A stretch of 64,000 nt of DNA from Avena insularis. Its lineage: Eukaryota > Streptophyta > Magnoliopsida > Poales > Poaceae. The notes under the pieces are model-generated. The model ran no database searches, was not told where the DNA came from, and worked only from the letters and a program-made list of their open reading frames with translations. A program made the position numbers and the translations under genes. Below, in pieces: positions 12,876 through 25,932 of the stretch; the stretch's first letter is position 1, and each line of letters starts with the position of its first letter. Where the stretch lies: contig CM042687.1 of NCBI GenBank assembly GCA_023614405.1, positions 69,856,992 to 69,920,991 of the forward strand, given 5' to 3'.

Positions 12876-15800
12876 ATGCCTCCCCGACGTGCCAATCCCA
12901 TCCCCAACAACAAGAACATCACCCCTGAGATGCAGCAAATGATGACAGCTCAGACTCAGCTGATGCAAATGATGACTACGTTCATCCAGAATCAGAACAA
13001 CAACAACAACAACAACAATCAGAACAACCCACCAGGTTTTGACATGCTTACCAGGTTCTTGAGACTGAGGCCAGCAAAGTTCTCAGGAACTACTGATCCT
13101 ATGGTGGCCAATGATTGGCTACTCTCTGTGAACAAGGACTTGGTAACTGTTGGATGTACTGATGAAGAGAAGGTCAGATTTGCAGCTCACTTGTTGGAAG
13201 GACCAGCAGCCACTTGGTGGGATAACTTCCAGATCACCACTCCCATTGCGGATGTGACATGGGCTATCTTTGAAGATGGTTTCCGTACTGCTCACATCTC
13301 ATCCGGAGTGATGAGTTTTAAGAAGAAAGAGTTACATAACTTGAAGCAGCGCCACCGCAGCGTGGCTGAATATATTGAGGAGTTCAACAATCTGGCGCGA
13401 TATGCACCGGATGAAGTTGAAACTGATGCTAAGAGGAAGGAAAAGTTCCTTGAAGGGTTGAATGATGAACTGAACCTGCAGTTAGCTGTGGCCTATGTTC
13501 CCACATACCAGTCTCTTTGTGACAAGGATGCTATTTTGGAGAGCAAGATGAAACAAGTTGAAAGCAGGAAGAGAAAGCACTCTGACAAGCACAGCTCGGG
13601 ATCGTCTCACAAACGTTCCCATTACAATGATAGTGGGAGTTCCGGATCCCACAAGCATGGGAAGTTCAACAAGAACCACAACCACAACCATTATCATGAC
13701 AACAAGCACAATCGTAGTCATGACAATGATAAGTACAAGAACCACAAGAGTGGATATAAGATCCACCACAATGGAAGTGGAAGTGGCAGTGGAAGCCAGC
13801 CTGTTAAGAAAGATCTTAGTCAGGTTGAATGTTTCAAATGCAAGAAGATGGGGCATTATGCAAATGAATGCCCAGAAAAGAAAGTTGAAGGACCCAACAA
13901 GCCCAACCCTTTCCAGAAGGGACAAGTGAACCACATCAATGTGGAGGAAATTTATGAAGAACCAGATGCTGTTGCTGGTAAGTTCAAACTCAATTCTATT
14001 CCAGCACTTGTTCTTTTTTTTGCTGGTGCATCACATTCATTCATATCAAAAGCATTTGTTGATAGAAATGGGTTTCCAACGGAAAACATTGGATGTCCAA
14101 TAAAAGTAAGTTCTCCAGGTGGAGACATGATAGTAAGTCTTGGATGCCGGGATCTAGTAATAGAGTTTGGAAAACATAAGTTTCCAGTGAGTTTGATAAT
14201 CCTAGATTCCCAAGGACTGGATGTAATTTTGGGAATGGATTGGATGACTAAGTATGAAGGAGTACTAGATTGTGCCAATCGTAGTGTTGCACTCACAACC
14301 CCGGAAAAGAAACGGATTAGATTCAAGTCTAACTTTGAATCAAAAGGTAGTAAGCTAAATTCTCTTAAGGGGGTTAGCATAGACAGTGTGCCTATTGTGT
14401 GTGAATATTCGGATATGTTTCCAAGAGAATTGCCAGGAATGCCACCAGATAGAGATGTGGAATTTCTTATTGATTTGCTACCAGGATCTGGACCAATAGC
14501 AAAGAGACCGTACAAGATGTCAGTTGATGAGTTGAAAGAACTCAAGAAGCAACTTGGGGAACAGTTGCAGAAAGGTTTCATCCAACCAAGTTCTTCATCT
14601 TGGGGAGCACCACTTTTGTTTTTGGAAAAGAAAGATAGAAGTCAAAGGTTATGCATAGATTATCGTTCACTCAATGAGGTGACTATCAAGAACAAATACC
14701 CTTTGCCTAGAATCAATGACTTGTTTGATCAGCTAGAAGGAGCTTGTGTGTTCTCAAAGATTGATCTCCGGTCAGGTTATTTTCAGCTTAAAATAAGGGA
14801 ACAAGACATACCTAAGACAGCTTTCACCACAAGGTATGGATTGTATGAGTATACCGTGATGCCATTTGGTTTAACCAATGCACCAGCATACTTCATGAAT
14901 ATGATGAACAAAGTGTTCATGGAGTTCCTTGACAAGTTTGTTGTCGTATTCATCGATGACATTTTAATCTACTCCAAGAGCAAGGAAGAGCATGAAGGAC
15001 ATTTACGATTGATACTTGAGAAGCTTAGAGAGCATAAATTGTATGCCAAATTCAGCAAGTGTGAATTTTGGTTAAATGAAGTTGGTTTTCTTGGACACGT
15101 TGTGTCAGGAGATGGTGTAGCAGTTGATCCTGCTAAAGTTTCAGCTGTAACTGAATGGGAATCTCCTAAGTCAGTGAAAGAGGTTCGTAGTTTCCTGGGC
15201 TTGGCAGGATACTACAGAAGATTCATTGAGAATTTCTCCAAGGTGGCAAAACCTATGACATAATTGCTAAAGAAAGACAAGAAATTTGCTTGGTCACAAG
15301 GTTGTGAACTCAGCTTTCAAGAATTGAAGAAGAGACTAGTGACAGCACCAGTCTTATGTTTGCCAGATTTGGAGAAAGATTTCCAAGTATATTGTGATGC
15401 ATCTCATCATGGATTAGGTGCAGTACTTATGCAAGAAGGGAAAGTTGTGGCCTATTCCTCGAGACAACTCAAAACTCATGAAGTAAACTACCCTACTCAT
15501 GATTTAGAGTTAGCCTCTGTTGTCCATGCACTCAAAACATGGAGACATTATCTTTTGGGAAAGCGGTGTGAAGTGTTCACAGATCACAAGAGTTTGAAGT
15601 ATATATTCACCCAGAAGGAAATTAACATGAGACAAAGAAGATGGCTAGAACTCATCAAAGACTGTGACTTGAGTTTGCAATACCACCCCGGTAAAGCAAA
15701 TGTTGTAGCGGATGCTCTAAGCCGTAAGGTTTTTGTGAATGGCCTTACTAAGGGAGAATTGCCAGATGATCTGTGTGCCCAATTTAGAGATCTCAGATTG

Positions 15801-17324
15801 GAGATTGTGCCTGAGGGACATTTCATGTCTTTGGATGTTCAACCCACCTTGTTGGACAAGATCAAAGAAGCCCAAAAGGCAGATAAGGAAATTGAAGAGA
15901 TTAAGGAAAAGATTGGCAAGGGAAAAGCCAAAGGATTCCATGAAGACGAACAGGGTACTTTCTGGCATGGAAAACGTATCTGTGTTCCACAAGACCCGGA
16001 GCTTCGGAAACTGATTTTACAGGGAGCACATAACTCACCATATTCTATTCATCCGGGTAACACCAAAATGTACATGGATATGAAGGAAAGATTTTGGTGG
16101 AATAATCTCAAAAAGGACATCGCCGAACATATTGCTTTGTGTGATGTATGTAGTAGAGTGAAAGCGGAACATCATAAACCAGCAGGATTGTTACAACCAC
16201 TACCTATTCCTGATTGGAAGTGGGACAAGATTGGTATGGATTTCATCACCGGATTGCCAAGGACCCGGTCAGGATATGATTCTATTTGGGTAGTGGTGGA
16301 TCGCCTAACTAAAGTGGCTCATTTTATACCCGTGAAGACAACTTACACAAGTGCTAAGTTAGCCAAGATCTATATGAGCAGAATTGTATGTCTACATGGA
16401 GTACCCAAGAGTATTGTGTCTGATAGAGGAACCCAATTCACTTCTCATTTTTGGAGGCAGCTACATAAGTCATTGGGAACGAGGTTGGAATTCAGCATTG
16501 CATTTCATCCTCAAACTGATGGACAGACAGAAAGGACTAATCAGATTCTTGAAGATATGTTGAGAGCATGTGCTCTAGACTATGGAGCCAGTTGGGATGA
16601 AAGTCTGCCTTATGCAGAATTTTCTTACAATAACAGTTATCAAGCCAGTATTGAGATGGCACCATTTGAGTTTCTCTATGGGAGAAAGTGTACCACCCCA
16701 TTGCTATGGAATGGTGTGGGAGAAAGAAGTTTGTTCGGACCAGAACTCATCAAAGAGGCTGAAGAGAAAGTCAAGCTGGTTAAGGACAGATTGAAGATAG
16801 CACAATCCCGACAAAAGAGCTACGCAGATCCAAAGCGTAGAGAGGTCACCTATGAAGTAGGTGACAGGGCTTATCTTAGAGTGTCACCACTTCGTGGAGT
16901 GAAGAGGTTTGGTGTCAAAGGTAAATTGGCCCCAAGATATGTTGGTCCATTCAAAATTCTGAGTCGTAAAGGAGAAGTAGCCTATGAGATTAAATTGCCA
17001 GAATCTTTGTCAGCTGTTCATAATGTGTTTCATGTGAGTCAGCTTAAGAAATGCCATCCGGAGATGGAAGAGACTTCTTTGAGGGATACTATACCATTGG
17101 AGGAAGTCCAATTGGAAAGTGATCTCACTTATGAGGAGAAACCTATCAAGATTCTTGAGACTGTAGAAAGAGTTACTCGGACTGAGACTATCAAATTCTG
17201 CAAATTTCAATGGAACCATCATTCGGAAGAAGAAGCAACATGGGAAAGGGAAGATGATCTTCGGAAAGACCATCCTCACCTATTTGCTAGCCAATCCGAA
17301 TCTCGAGGGCGAGATTCACCTTAA
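12876..17324 (+). pseudogene. Gypsy 1 gag-pol polyprotein with chromodomain, one in-frame stop
   Basis: A single frame of 1483 codons. I chose ATG 12876 ([12 protein letters not shown]) rather than the upstream in-frame ATG 12792 because MPPRR is the usual gypsy gag start. The order is gag, then CCHC knuckle [14 protein letters not shown] (residues 319-332), protease near 382, RT with YRSLN and FIDDILIYS, RNase H ([13 protein letters not shown]), and integrase with HHCC zinc finger, the D-D-E residues ([23 protein letters not shown]), GPF module (RYVGPFKIL) and chromodomain (about 1416-1466, with [14 protein letters not shown]). The only stop is TAA at 15261-15263, between RT and RNase H. The protease motif that should read D-S/T-G-A reads F-A-G-A at 14019-14030, so the catalytic aspartate is missing. 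Confidence 0.92.
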
Positions 17325-17336
17325 GGGGGTTAGATT

Positions 17337-20300
17337 TGTAACATCCCTAAAAATCATGTTTTCAAAGTTTGCATATAATTCATGCATGCATATCATTTAG
17401 GGATCAAATATCAAACCCATTTCAAGAAAACAAAGCACTAAGTGCTATTATTTTATGTGATCAAGCATTAATCAAATACCACTCTCAAATGGAGATTATT
17501 TGTTTCAAAACCAAACCTTGTTGCTCTTAGATTGTTTTGTTTGAATGCTAATGCTTAAACCAAAATTTACAAAACAAATATGAATTTAAAACCATTTTCA
17601 AAACTTGTTCAAAACATGTGCTATGTCACTGGTTATTTTTGTTTGATCAAATGACCAAGCTAATACAGGGAGACCACATGATTATATGCCCAAAAATGTG
17701 AGTGCTACACTCTACAAAAATCCAGAACAAATTTGAATTCAAATGGCATTTGAATTTGTTTGAAAATGGATTCAGAAAATTAAAACAGAAATGGAAAAAG
17801 AATAGAGAAAAGGAAAAAGGCTGGCGCCAGGCTTTTGGCCCAACAGCGAAACCAGCCCAGCAACCAGCCCACCCGGGTTTCCTCCTCTCCCTCTGTTTCT
17901 CACCGCGTACGCGCATACCCTCTCACTGACAAGTGGACCCTACGGCCACGTCACTCCGTCGTCCCCAAAATCCCGCCCGCAGACCACGTCGCCGCTGTCG
18001 TTGATGCCGATAATGGCGCGGTGTAATTAGCCTTGATTCCGTGAATGTTTCCTATCGCGCTGCTGCCTACTTAAACCCCTCCCCTCGCCGCTCATTTCCC
18101 CTCACTTAGCACAGACTCCACGCCACCAGGCTGCTAGAATTTGCCCTCACATCGCCGCGGTACCGACAGACTCCGGTGACCGATTGTGGTAAGCTCCGTG
18201 CGCGCCTCCCTCTCTGGTTCACGCGAGCTGCTTCGCAACCTTCTTGCGCTCCTTCTGACACCCCTAGTTCGTCTTGTAATGCCCTAGGTCGTCGACTCCA
18301 ACGAGCACCGCAAACTCCCGACGCCGTCTCCAACTCCGGCAAGAAATTTCGGTGAGATTCGACCGCCCCGTGCTTTCCCTTTGACACTATCTAGTTTGCC
18401 TGATCGATGCGCACCCGCTGATGCCCTCCGTTTGTGTTAGGGCGGATCAGAACGTCGCCAACGTCGCCGTCCACCTAAGCCCGACGCTGTCCTCGACTCC
18501 GACGAGCTCCCATGGCCACACAGCACGCCCCTTCGCCAACCGAGCACACGTTGAGCATCTCCTCGTCGCGGAGAATCTGGTGAGCATCCTCCCACCTCCC
18601 CGGGCGACCTAGTTCGCCGGCTCGCATCGACAGAAAGCGCCGCCGCTGTTGCCAGCTTGCTAGCGCCGCCACTTGATGGTCAGATGATTAGGGCCGTTAG
18701 ATTTAGATCCAGTGGATGTGATAGATCATAAGCGAAGCAGTATGTTTTAATCAGAGCCGCGCGTTTGAGTTAGATTTGACGGTTCACAGACGCGATCCAG
18801 CGCGAAGCGGTACCAGCCAATCATATGCCGCCGCGTGTCAGTGAGTTAGATTTAAAATCAGAAAGTTGATCTATTAAAAGTTTAAACTTGTTTAATTCAT
18901 AAATTTTGATTCCCACGTCCAAATTTGACAAATTTTATATCAATGGAATCAGGAGAGAAAGCCCTTTCCATTTATGCAATGTGTTTAATGTTTTGCTTAT
19001 GTTAAAATGGGTGTTTTTGCAGAAACATGTGTAGGCATAATTTGGATATAATAATTATTTGAGAAATGTTTTAATGTTCAAATAAAGTTTGTTTGGGCAA
19101 GTTTTGAACTTGTTTATGGATCAGTACTGTGCACTTGTCTTGTTGAGTATAGAAAATCATCACATATCATTTTGCATGCATCCATATATTTTTGCTTGTA
19201 TTTATCTTGTATGTGATTTGGTGCTATCATTTTATGTGTAGATTTTGGTGCAAATAGTGATTGTGATTGTGAGGATTGTAGCTACTCTCCAAACTACCAA
19301 GGCAAGTGGTTCTTCATGATCTTATTCCTATGTTTTCAAATATGCATTAGAAATATTTTGCTAGTCTTGCATGGATATTTTTGATCTATATGCTATGCTT
19401 GGGAAATCCTAGTAGTTGTAGAATTGCTAGAAATATTTCTAAGTCTTATCAATGCCATGCTTAGCCTAGCTAGTAGCAACCAAGGGTGGTTATATTCATG
19501 CTATGAATAAATATTTCTAAGTCTTGGGACTATGTTTTTTCTTAATAAAACAACTAAGTGAATGAAACACCTGGGTGGAATGGAAAGAATGGGTTATGTT
19601 TAGTGGTTACACAAGGCCCATTTCTATGGTTTACCTTGTGTATCTCACTTGTGGAAAGCCACCCAGGAACAAAGGGATTTGAGAGGCCAAATGTTAAGAA
19701 GCTTCTAGTGCAGTCACTTGGCAATATGGGCTCTGCCTGGATCATATAGGTTGCGATAACTTAGCCATTTGGACAGTTGGTGGTAGTGGGATGATAGGTT
19801 GGAGCGCGTCCATTTGGTCTAAGGGAAGGCTTCTAAAAGGTCCTGTCTTGGTGAAAATCAAGTCTTGTGGGGAAAGTGCACAACCTCTACAGATGGAAGA
19901 ATCTAAGTACTTAGCCATGTCCATGGTAATGGACAACTTGAGAATCAAGACATGGAAGCTATCAAGAATCTCCTCATCCCAATTTCTAAGTAAAAACTTG
20001 TGGTTGAACAAGGGTGAAGGACCCCAATGTCTATTGGAGGTTCCTTGGGAAAGATTTTGACAAAGAAAAACTTAGTGTTTTCAACTGATAGACAAAACCT
20101 ATTTTGAGCAAAGCAAGCCTAAGCTACACTTAGCCAAAACGCATATAGTATTTGGTCCACCAATATTCTACTAAGGTATCACTTGCCAATACTATTCCAA
20201 TGTATTGACCCACTGTGGCTGTAACTTGTGATGTTGCAGGTTATTCTGATGATGATTAGGAGTCATGAGTCTACACTCAACATGCTTGCCTATGGCACAT

Positions 20301-20514
20301 GAAGATGGAGACTTATTTATCTTATTACATATTTAAACTCTTGTACTAGGCCTGTGGCCATGGAGTTGTAAAGACTATGTTTGTCTCTGGAATGACTTGT
20401 AATAATGACCTTTGTTTCTGTGTACTTCATCTTAAACTGTGGATGCTAGCATTAATCCAGGGACTAGCATTGCAATCACAGGGATCCTTTCCTTTACAAA
20501 GGAGGGATCTTACA
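17337..20514 (+). repeat. 3' LTR of gypsy 1
   Basis: It begins TGTAACATCCCTAAAAATC after the tract TTAAGGGGGTTAGAT and ends GGAGGGATCTTACA, about 3178 bp with TG...CA ends. A GC-rich block occupies about 17820-18660 and the remainder is AT-rich. Its last 450 bp match the truncated 5' LTR. Weaker relatives of its terminal half make up the cluster at 24313-30213. No convincing gene lies in it. Confidence 0.9.
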
Positions 20515-21188
20515 TCGGACTCCTCACCGCGATAGAGGGTGCAGTCATTAATGCATGCATGTATCTTCTGCACCTCTAATCCTAGAGGGCAAACAACCTT
20601 CTTTGTTTCGTATCTACTGGCAGACAATTAATTATTCTTTTAAAGCTTCCTCTTCTTTATTTTTAGTATCTTCTCAAATCCCTTGTCAAATATACCATTC
20701 TCTGTCTTCCATTGCAGCAATTCCAGTGTGGTACCGAGCTTTGTGTTGTCATCTTCGCAATTTGGGTACAACAATTTTTTGTGATCCTCTAACATGCGCT
20801 TCAACTTCAACTTCTCAGTTTCACTTTCGCATTCTCTATGTACATCAACAATGTCCTGGTGAAGATCATCAACGAGCTCATCATCATCAGGTGCCTCTTC
20901 ATCTTCAGCTTCACCAGTTGTATCATTGTATTCTCTCTGTGTATAACCGTATTTAGGAAACGTACGATTATAGATGTCATCATCCTCCTCTGCTTCTGCT
21001 TCTTCTTCTTCTTCTTCATTGTCTCCCATCATAATCCCTCTTTCTCCGTTCTTGGTACAATAATTGTAGCTGGGCATGAAACCATGGTTAAGCAGGTGGG
21101 TGTGAAGGGTTCTCGAGGAAGAGTAATCCCTCTGACATTTAACACATGGACAACACATAAAACCGTTACTTCTGTTTGCCTCAGCCAC
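20515..21188 (-). pseudogene. CACTA transposase N-terminal fragment
   Basis: Read on the minus strand from ATG 21186-21188, the product has the cysteine-rich start of CACTA TNP2-type transposases (GFMCCPCVKCQRDYSSSR), then LLNHGFMPSYNYCTKNGE, an acidic stretch, and the start of the Transposase_21 domain. After a frame change near 20640 the next block, PLGLEVQKIHACINDCTLYR, continues to 20515. The same blocks recur at 45890-47140 and 47827-50310, confirming the family. It is truncated and frameshifted, so it cannot be active. Confidence 0.85.
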
Positions 21189-21595
21189 ACCGATAAAATT
21201 ATGAAGGCCCGCAATGAACTCGTTAGTGCGTCAGACACCGTACATCCATTGTCGGCTCATCTGCATCATATAATTAAGATTATTAAAAATCACATAACAT
21301 TTAGAGAAATGACCATTGTACATAGACACATGCATTGTATCAATGACAACTAAAAGGATTAAGTTGCATGCTAACCTCGATCGAGGAGGAAAGAAAGAGG
21401 AGAAATCTTAAGTGTGGCTCATGCACTTGTGCACTTCATCAAGCACCTCTTGTGCATAGAGGGGGAAAACTATGCAACATACACCACTTGGGCATGAGAG
21501 GGGAAAAACAAACCATCTCATGCAAACATGTGGAGCTGGGGTGCTATATATATACAACATGGATCTTTAGTCCCGGGTTCCTAGAAAAACCGGAA

Positions 21596-21600
21596 CTAAA
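21596..21600. repeat. Target site duplication of copia B, left copy
   Basis: CTAAA directly before the LTR start equals CTAAA at 35878-35882 directly after the 3' LTR. Five bases is the normal length for LTR elements. Confidence 0.9.
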
Positions 21601-23253
21601 TGAAGGGAACATGCCCTGAGAGGCAATAATAAAGTTTTTATTATGTGTATTCCAAGTATATGATAGATGTTTATTTTGCATGCTATAATTGTATTATTAC
21701 GGAAACGTTAATACATGTGTGTTTAATAAACAAACAGAAAGTTCCTAGTTATGCCTCTCTTATAAACTAGTTGTTGATTAACAAGATGATCATAGTTTCC
21801 TGATCATAGACATTGGATGTTGTTAATAACGATATCACAACATTAGTGTAATGATGTGATGAACATTCATCCGAAGTATAGCATTATGACCAAAGTCATT
21901 GAGTTTATATTTCTATAAACAACTTACGAAGTGATCCTAATCCTTAGACCATGAGATCATGCCAATCACTAACACCGAAAGAGTTTCTTGTTGACATCAA
22001 ACGTCGCACCGTAACTGGGTGATTATAAAGATGGCTTCAAAGCTACTAAAATGTTATGTTGAGACTCATGGATCAAGAGTGGAATTTGTTCATCCCGATG
22101 ATGATAGATATACTCTAGGCCCTCTCGGTGATATCACATTGGTTAGCTTGCAAGCAAGTGATATGATCACTAGAATGTTATATCACGGGAACGAGAAAAG
22201 AGTGCATGTCAGTAACGAGATCAATCTAGGTATGGAGATACCGATGATCGAATCTAGGACATATAATATATCGTGAAACAAAGGGATTAAGATACAAGCA
22301 TAAAAGGTTCCGACGATCAGAGGAAAGTCATCGTTGAATGTGTGGGAGTCAGTATGGATCTCCAGGTCTCGCTACTGATTATTGATCGGAGAAGGGTCTC
22401 GATCATGTCCGCATTATTCGCGAACCGTAGGGTGACACACTTAAGGGACACTGACATCCAGTTGGAGCAAATGTTTCATGCCGGAAATAATAAACAAGCG
22501 CAGTAATTTATTTCACTAGATACCGAAACAGGTTTTCAGGTGAAATTGCAGAAAGTGCTTTTGCATGTGAAATAGAATTCTAGCAAGGGGTTATATGTGA
22601 ATGTTTTTCATTAAATTAATTGACAAAATTATGAATAAATAAAAAGAGTTTTATTTAATGAGAGTTTGCATTAAATTTGGTGGAAATTTAATTACAAGTT
22701 TGAGTGGGATTTTGAGTGGAGGAAATTGAAAGGGTTTTTGTGAGTGGAGTGTCCACCCACATGAATGAAGGAAGGGAGGGGCAGCCTCCATGGCCGGCGG
22801 CCACACCCTTGGGTGCCCCCTCCTCCTATAAAAGGCACCCCCTCTCCTCTCTCTCACTCACACCTCCTCGTGAAGGATCTCTCTCCCCCTCTAGAATTTA
22901 TCCCCCATGGTCTCGGACTAGCGAGATACATGTTCCCGGTGGCTATTCGGCAAGAAAGGGTTGTGCTTCTGCTACATCGCTAGAGCAAGGAGGCGGAGGT
23001 TGCTCGGTGTCTTGTACGTGTGTGCGAGCACGGATGCGCTACTTCTTTTCGGCGCTAGGACTTCCTCTCGATCTTGAGATCGGCAAGAGATCGTCTACAT
23101 CAACCACGAGTTCAACTCGTTAAGATTTGTCGGTCTTCAACGGTATGTTCTCTACGGATATACATCCGCCCGTTGTTTGTATCTAGTAGATAGATCTTGG
23201 TACATAGTTCCCATTATAGGAAATTTTTTGTTTTCTATGCTGCGAACCCTATA
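21601..23253 (+). repeat. 5' LTR of copia B
   Basis: Starts TGAAGGGAACATGCCCTGAG and ends GCTGCGAACCCTATA, where the other copies end CCTACA (one C to T change). About 1653 bp. The TATA box TATAAAAGG is at 22827-22835. Confidence 0.93.
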
Positions 23254-23254
23254 G

Positions 23255-23266
23255 TGGTATCAGAGC
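23255..23266 (+). other. Primer binding site of copia B
   Basis: TGGTATCAGAGC one base after the LTR, complementary to the initiator methionine tRNA 3' end. It proves that 21601-23253 is a 5' LTR and not a solo LTR. Confidence 0.88.
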
Positions 23267-24312
23267 CGGATCTATGCGTAGATGTTTTACACTGGTAGTA
23301 CATATATGAGTATGTGGGCGATGATGATCATGTTGTTACTCCTTAGTTGTAATTTTGTATATTGGTGGCATAGTGGGATGAAGAGGCCCAGACAAACTTT
23401 ACATGTCCTCGCACATGAGAGCTGTTCCACGAATGACATGAAACTAGTTTGCATAAGTGGCTAGCGGGTGTCTGTCTCTCCTACTATAGTCAATATCTAT
23501 TTTGCAACGAGTTGTCAACAATTTGGTTATCCTCGTTGTGGTTCATGTTCGTAGTTAAGAACGGTTCTATCTTCGAAAGCCCTAAGCCACGTAAAACTTG
23601 CAATGAATAAATTAGAGGCGTCTAGTTTAGATTGTTGTTGGGCTAGTGTTATGATATGGTGATGTTGTAAGTAGAAGTATGAGATGATACTCTTGCAACA
23701 CACATAGCGTGTAAGTTCCATAGACCTTGGACTTACATATAAAGGTATGATAGTGATCATAGCATGGTGCACATGATAGAGATCATATGCAGGAACTATA
23801 TCATTTCACTAATAAACATGTGATGTTTGATAGCATCTTATATTGCTTTTTTAGCGCTTTATTAGGATAATAAGATTATACCTCATTTAAATATCAAGAT
23901 AAGAATGTGTTCTTCCTTTAGTATGCACTGATTATGTTTTCGTCGCTCCAAGACATCACGTGATGATCGGGTGTTCTTGGATCCACGACCATATATCGGG
24001 TGTAAGAGAGTTACACACGCGAATACTAAGGTTCTAACTTGGCGAGCCTAGCATGTATCGACATGGCCTCGGAACACTGACCGAAAAGTTAAGCATGAGT
24101 CATATAGTAGATATGATGCCCATTTGATGCACGCCTTTGAAGCTACACCGGCTCACGTGATGATCGGACTTGGTGTATTGGATTTGGTTCATGTAATCAC
24201 CAAAAAGGCATGAGGGATGTCGTTTTTGAGTGGGAGTTCATTCGTGATGTGGATTAGTTGAACTCAATCTATCATAAACTTAGTCTAAACTTTACAAATT
24301 CTGTTGTAGATA
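23267..24312 (+). other. Untranslated leader of copia B
   Basis: About 1 kb between the primer binding site and the gypsy LTR insertion, with no long frame and no recognised motif. The right border is placed near 24312, where AAACTTTACAAATTCTGTTG gives way to the GC-rich gypsy LTR type. The border is accurate to perhaps 10 bases. Confidence 0.6.
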
Positions 24313-25602
24313 CCTTGAGCTTCGCCGTGTTCTCCTGAGCCTAGTGAGCATCTCCCTACTCTTCCTTGCTTCCTCTAGCGCCAGCTCCGCCGCTAGACGA
24401 GCATCGCCGCCGCTCACCGCCGGCCAGATTCTTGGTCATTGTGTTGATAGCGTTAGATGAAGATCGAGGGACGCGATAGATCACTTAAACCTGAACCGTT
24501 ACGCTTGATCTGCACCGCCGATCTAACTTAAATCCAACGCACTGCAGAGCGTGATCCGCATTTAAACGTTATGGACGAGTAATAACAAGACACGTGGCCA
24601 GACTCTGGTTTTAAAAACAGATTTGAATCTATTAGATATGTGATTTTGTAAATTCTATAACTTTTGATCTACACGTCCAAATTTTGCAAACTTTATATCA
24701 ATGGATTCAGAAAAACAAGCCCTAGCCAACCATGCACTATGTTTAGTAAAAAGCTTCTGGTAAAATGTTTGTTTTTGCAGAAACTTATGTATGCTTGTTT
24801 AGGTTATAAAAATTATTCTAAAATGATTTTGGGGATAAAATCTTTGGCAAATGGTTTGTTTTGAACCTACTGACCCTAGGAAACAAATTGTGGTTTCAAA
24901 AATGTATTTGGTGAAACAAAAGAATGAATCTTGGATTTAAACCAATTCTAGTCAAATAAAAATATGGTTTAATTATTAAAAATGGTTTTGGAAGAAAACC
25001 TTTGAGAAATGTTTTGGAAATAAACTCTCTGACCCTAAACACAAGATTTTATGGTTTGAAAACATATTTTGTGAACCCTATAGATTAATGCCTTATTGAA
25101 AACATTTCTACACCACATAAAATGATACCTTGTTCTAAAAATGGTTTATGAAGAAAAATCTTATACAAATGATTTTGCCACTTTATAAAATGACCATTAG
25201 GTGTTTTCAAATGTTTATGAACCATTAGAAACCACTTTTACAAATAAAACAATCTTTTGCATGCTTGCAGGCATTGCTTTGTTTTTACCATTTTATGTGA
25301 TGAATTGCTTGAATGGTAGATTGAAATGTTGTTTGCTTGATTGAATTGTAGTAATTTGAAGTGAGTGAACATTGCAAAGAACAAGGAAGTGAACTTATAC
25401 TCTCTACCAAAAAGGCAAGTGATGCTTCATACTTTTGTCCCATTATTTTCACTATGCATTAGTGATATTTCTAAGTAAGACTTGCATGGAATTTTGCTAA
25501 GTATAAACCATGCTATGGGAAATCCTAGTAGATGAAACCTTAGTAGAAATTTTCCGAAGTTAAGATTCCTACTACTATCATGCTTATCTTAGCTAATAGA
25601 AA
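24313..25602 (+). repeat. Gypsy LTR fragment, plus strand, left arm of a large inverted repeat
   Basis: A GC-rich start resembles the middle of the gypsy 1 LTR, followed by AT-rich sequence. From about 24768 it is the near-exact reverse complement of 27793-28624. It stops at AGCTAATAGAAA, after which the minus-strand gag piece begins. Confidence 0.8.
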
Positions 25603-25932
25603 TCATTGGATAGGGACATGATTATTTCCTTCACATAGGTAACAAGTAGCTTGAGATGTGGGGCATTGGTCAGCTGGGTGTTTCTCTTCACAGTTGGGGC
25701 ATTGATCTCCATGCTCCTTGGAAGTGTGATCCCTGTCTCCACAAATATTGCAAGATTGGGTTCCTTCTAGAATAACATCTTTGTCACAAACTCCTTTGGA
25801 AAAGTTGCCTTCCATGTTGATCATTTGATCTGCCACCTTATGCAACAATTGGGTTTGGGTTTCCAAAAACTTTTGCATGGTTGGATCTTCCCCACTAGTG
25901 TTGGCTATGAATTGAGCTGTCACTTGGTTCAA
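25603..25932 (-). pseudogene. Zinc-knuckle gag-like ORF of a gypsy 1-related element, truncated
   Basis: A 109-codon minus-strand frame whose ATG at 25930-25932 lies about 785 bp downstream of a minus-strand primer binding site. The first half, with TMQKFLETQTQLLHKVADQM, is helix-prone. The second half holds three closely spaced cysteine/histidine clusters: CNICGDRDHTSKEH, CPNCEEKHPADQC and CYLCEGNNH. These resemble retroviral-type zinc knuckles. The frame stops where the plus-strand LTR begins, so the C-terminus is lost. It is unlike the gag of gypsy 1, which has one knuckle. Confidence 0.6.

Larger units (their letters stand above)
11014..20514 (+). mobile_element. Gypsy retrotransposon 1 (chromovirus type)
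   Basis: The order is a truncated 5' LTR, primer binding site, leader, an extra ORF, gag-pol with a C-terminal chromodomain, a purine-rich tract and a full 3' LTR. RT precedes integrase, as in gypsy elements. The chromodomain and the GPF module after integrase fit the Tekay/Del group. The overlapping LTR portions (11014-11472 and about 20042-20514) differ at roughly ten positions plus a 10-bp gap, so insertion was fairly recent. The 5' LTR has lost about 2.7 kb and the LINE its 3' end at the same point. At the other end the LTR abuts CACTA transposase sequence at 20515. Confidence 0.92.
20515..21600 (-). mobile_element. CACTA element fragment, minus strand, left part
   Basis: Minus-strand CACTA (En/Spm) transposase sequence starts immediately after the gypsy 1 LTR and runs to a subterminal region with TAGTCCCGGG and ACCGGAACTAAA at 21570-21600. 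There copia B inserted. The element resumes at 35883. Its 3' half is missing at the gypsy junction. Confidence 0.8.

Noticed and set aside
13482..13934. 150-codon minus-strand frame with valine-rich runs
   Set aside because: It mirrors the histidine- and asparagine-rich linker of the gypsy 1 gag and is a composition shadow.
17835..18672. GC-rich frames in the gypsy 1 3' LTR
   Set aside because: Short overlapping frames on both strands inside an LTR. The GC content is an LTR property and no protein family is recognisable.
20838..21353. 171-codon plus-strand frame rich in phenylalanine and cysteine
   Set aside because: It is the reverse of the acidic minus-strand CACTA transposase region and looks membrane-like only for that reason.
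21568..21600. Stem-loop of TAGTCCCGG with ACCGGAACTAAA as a regulatory RNA
   Set aside because: It is a standard CACTA subterminal repeat, continued across the copia insertion at 35883.
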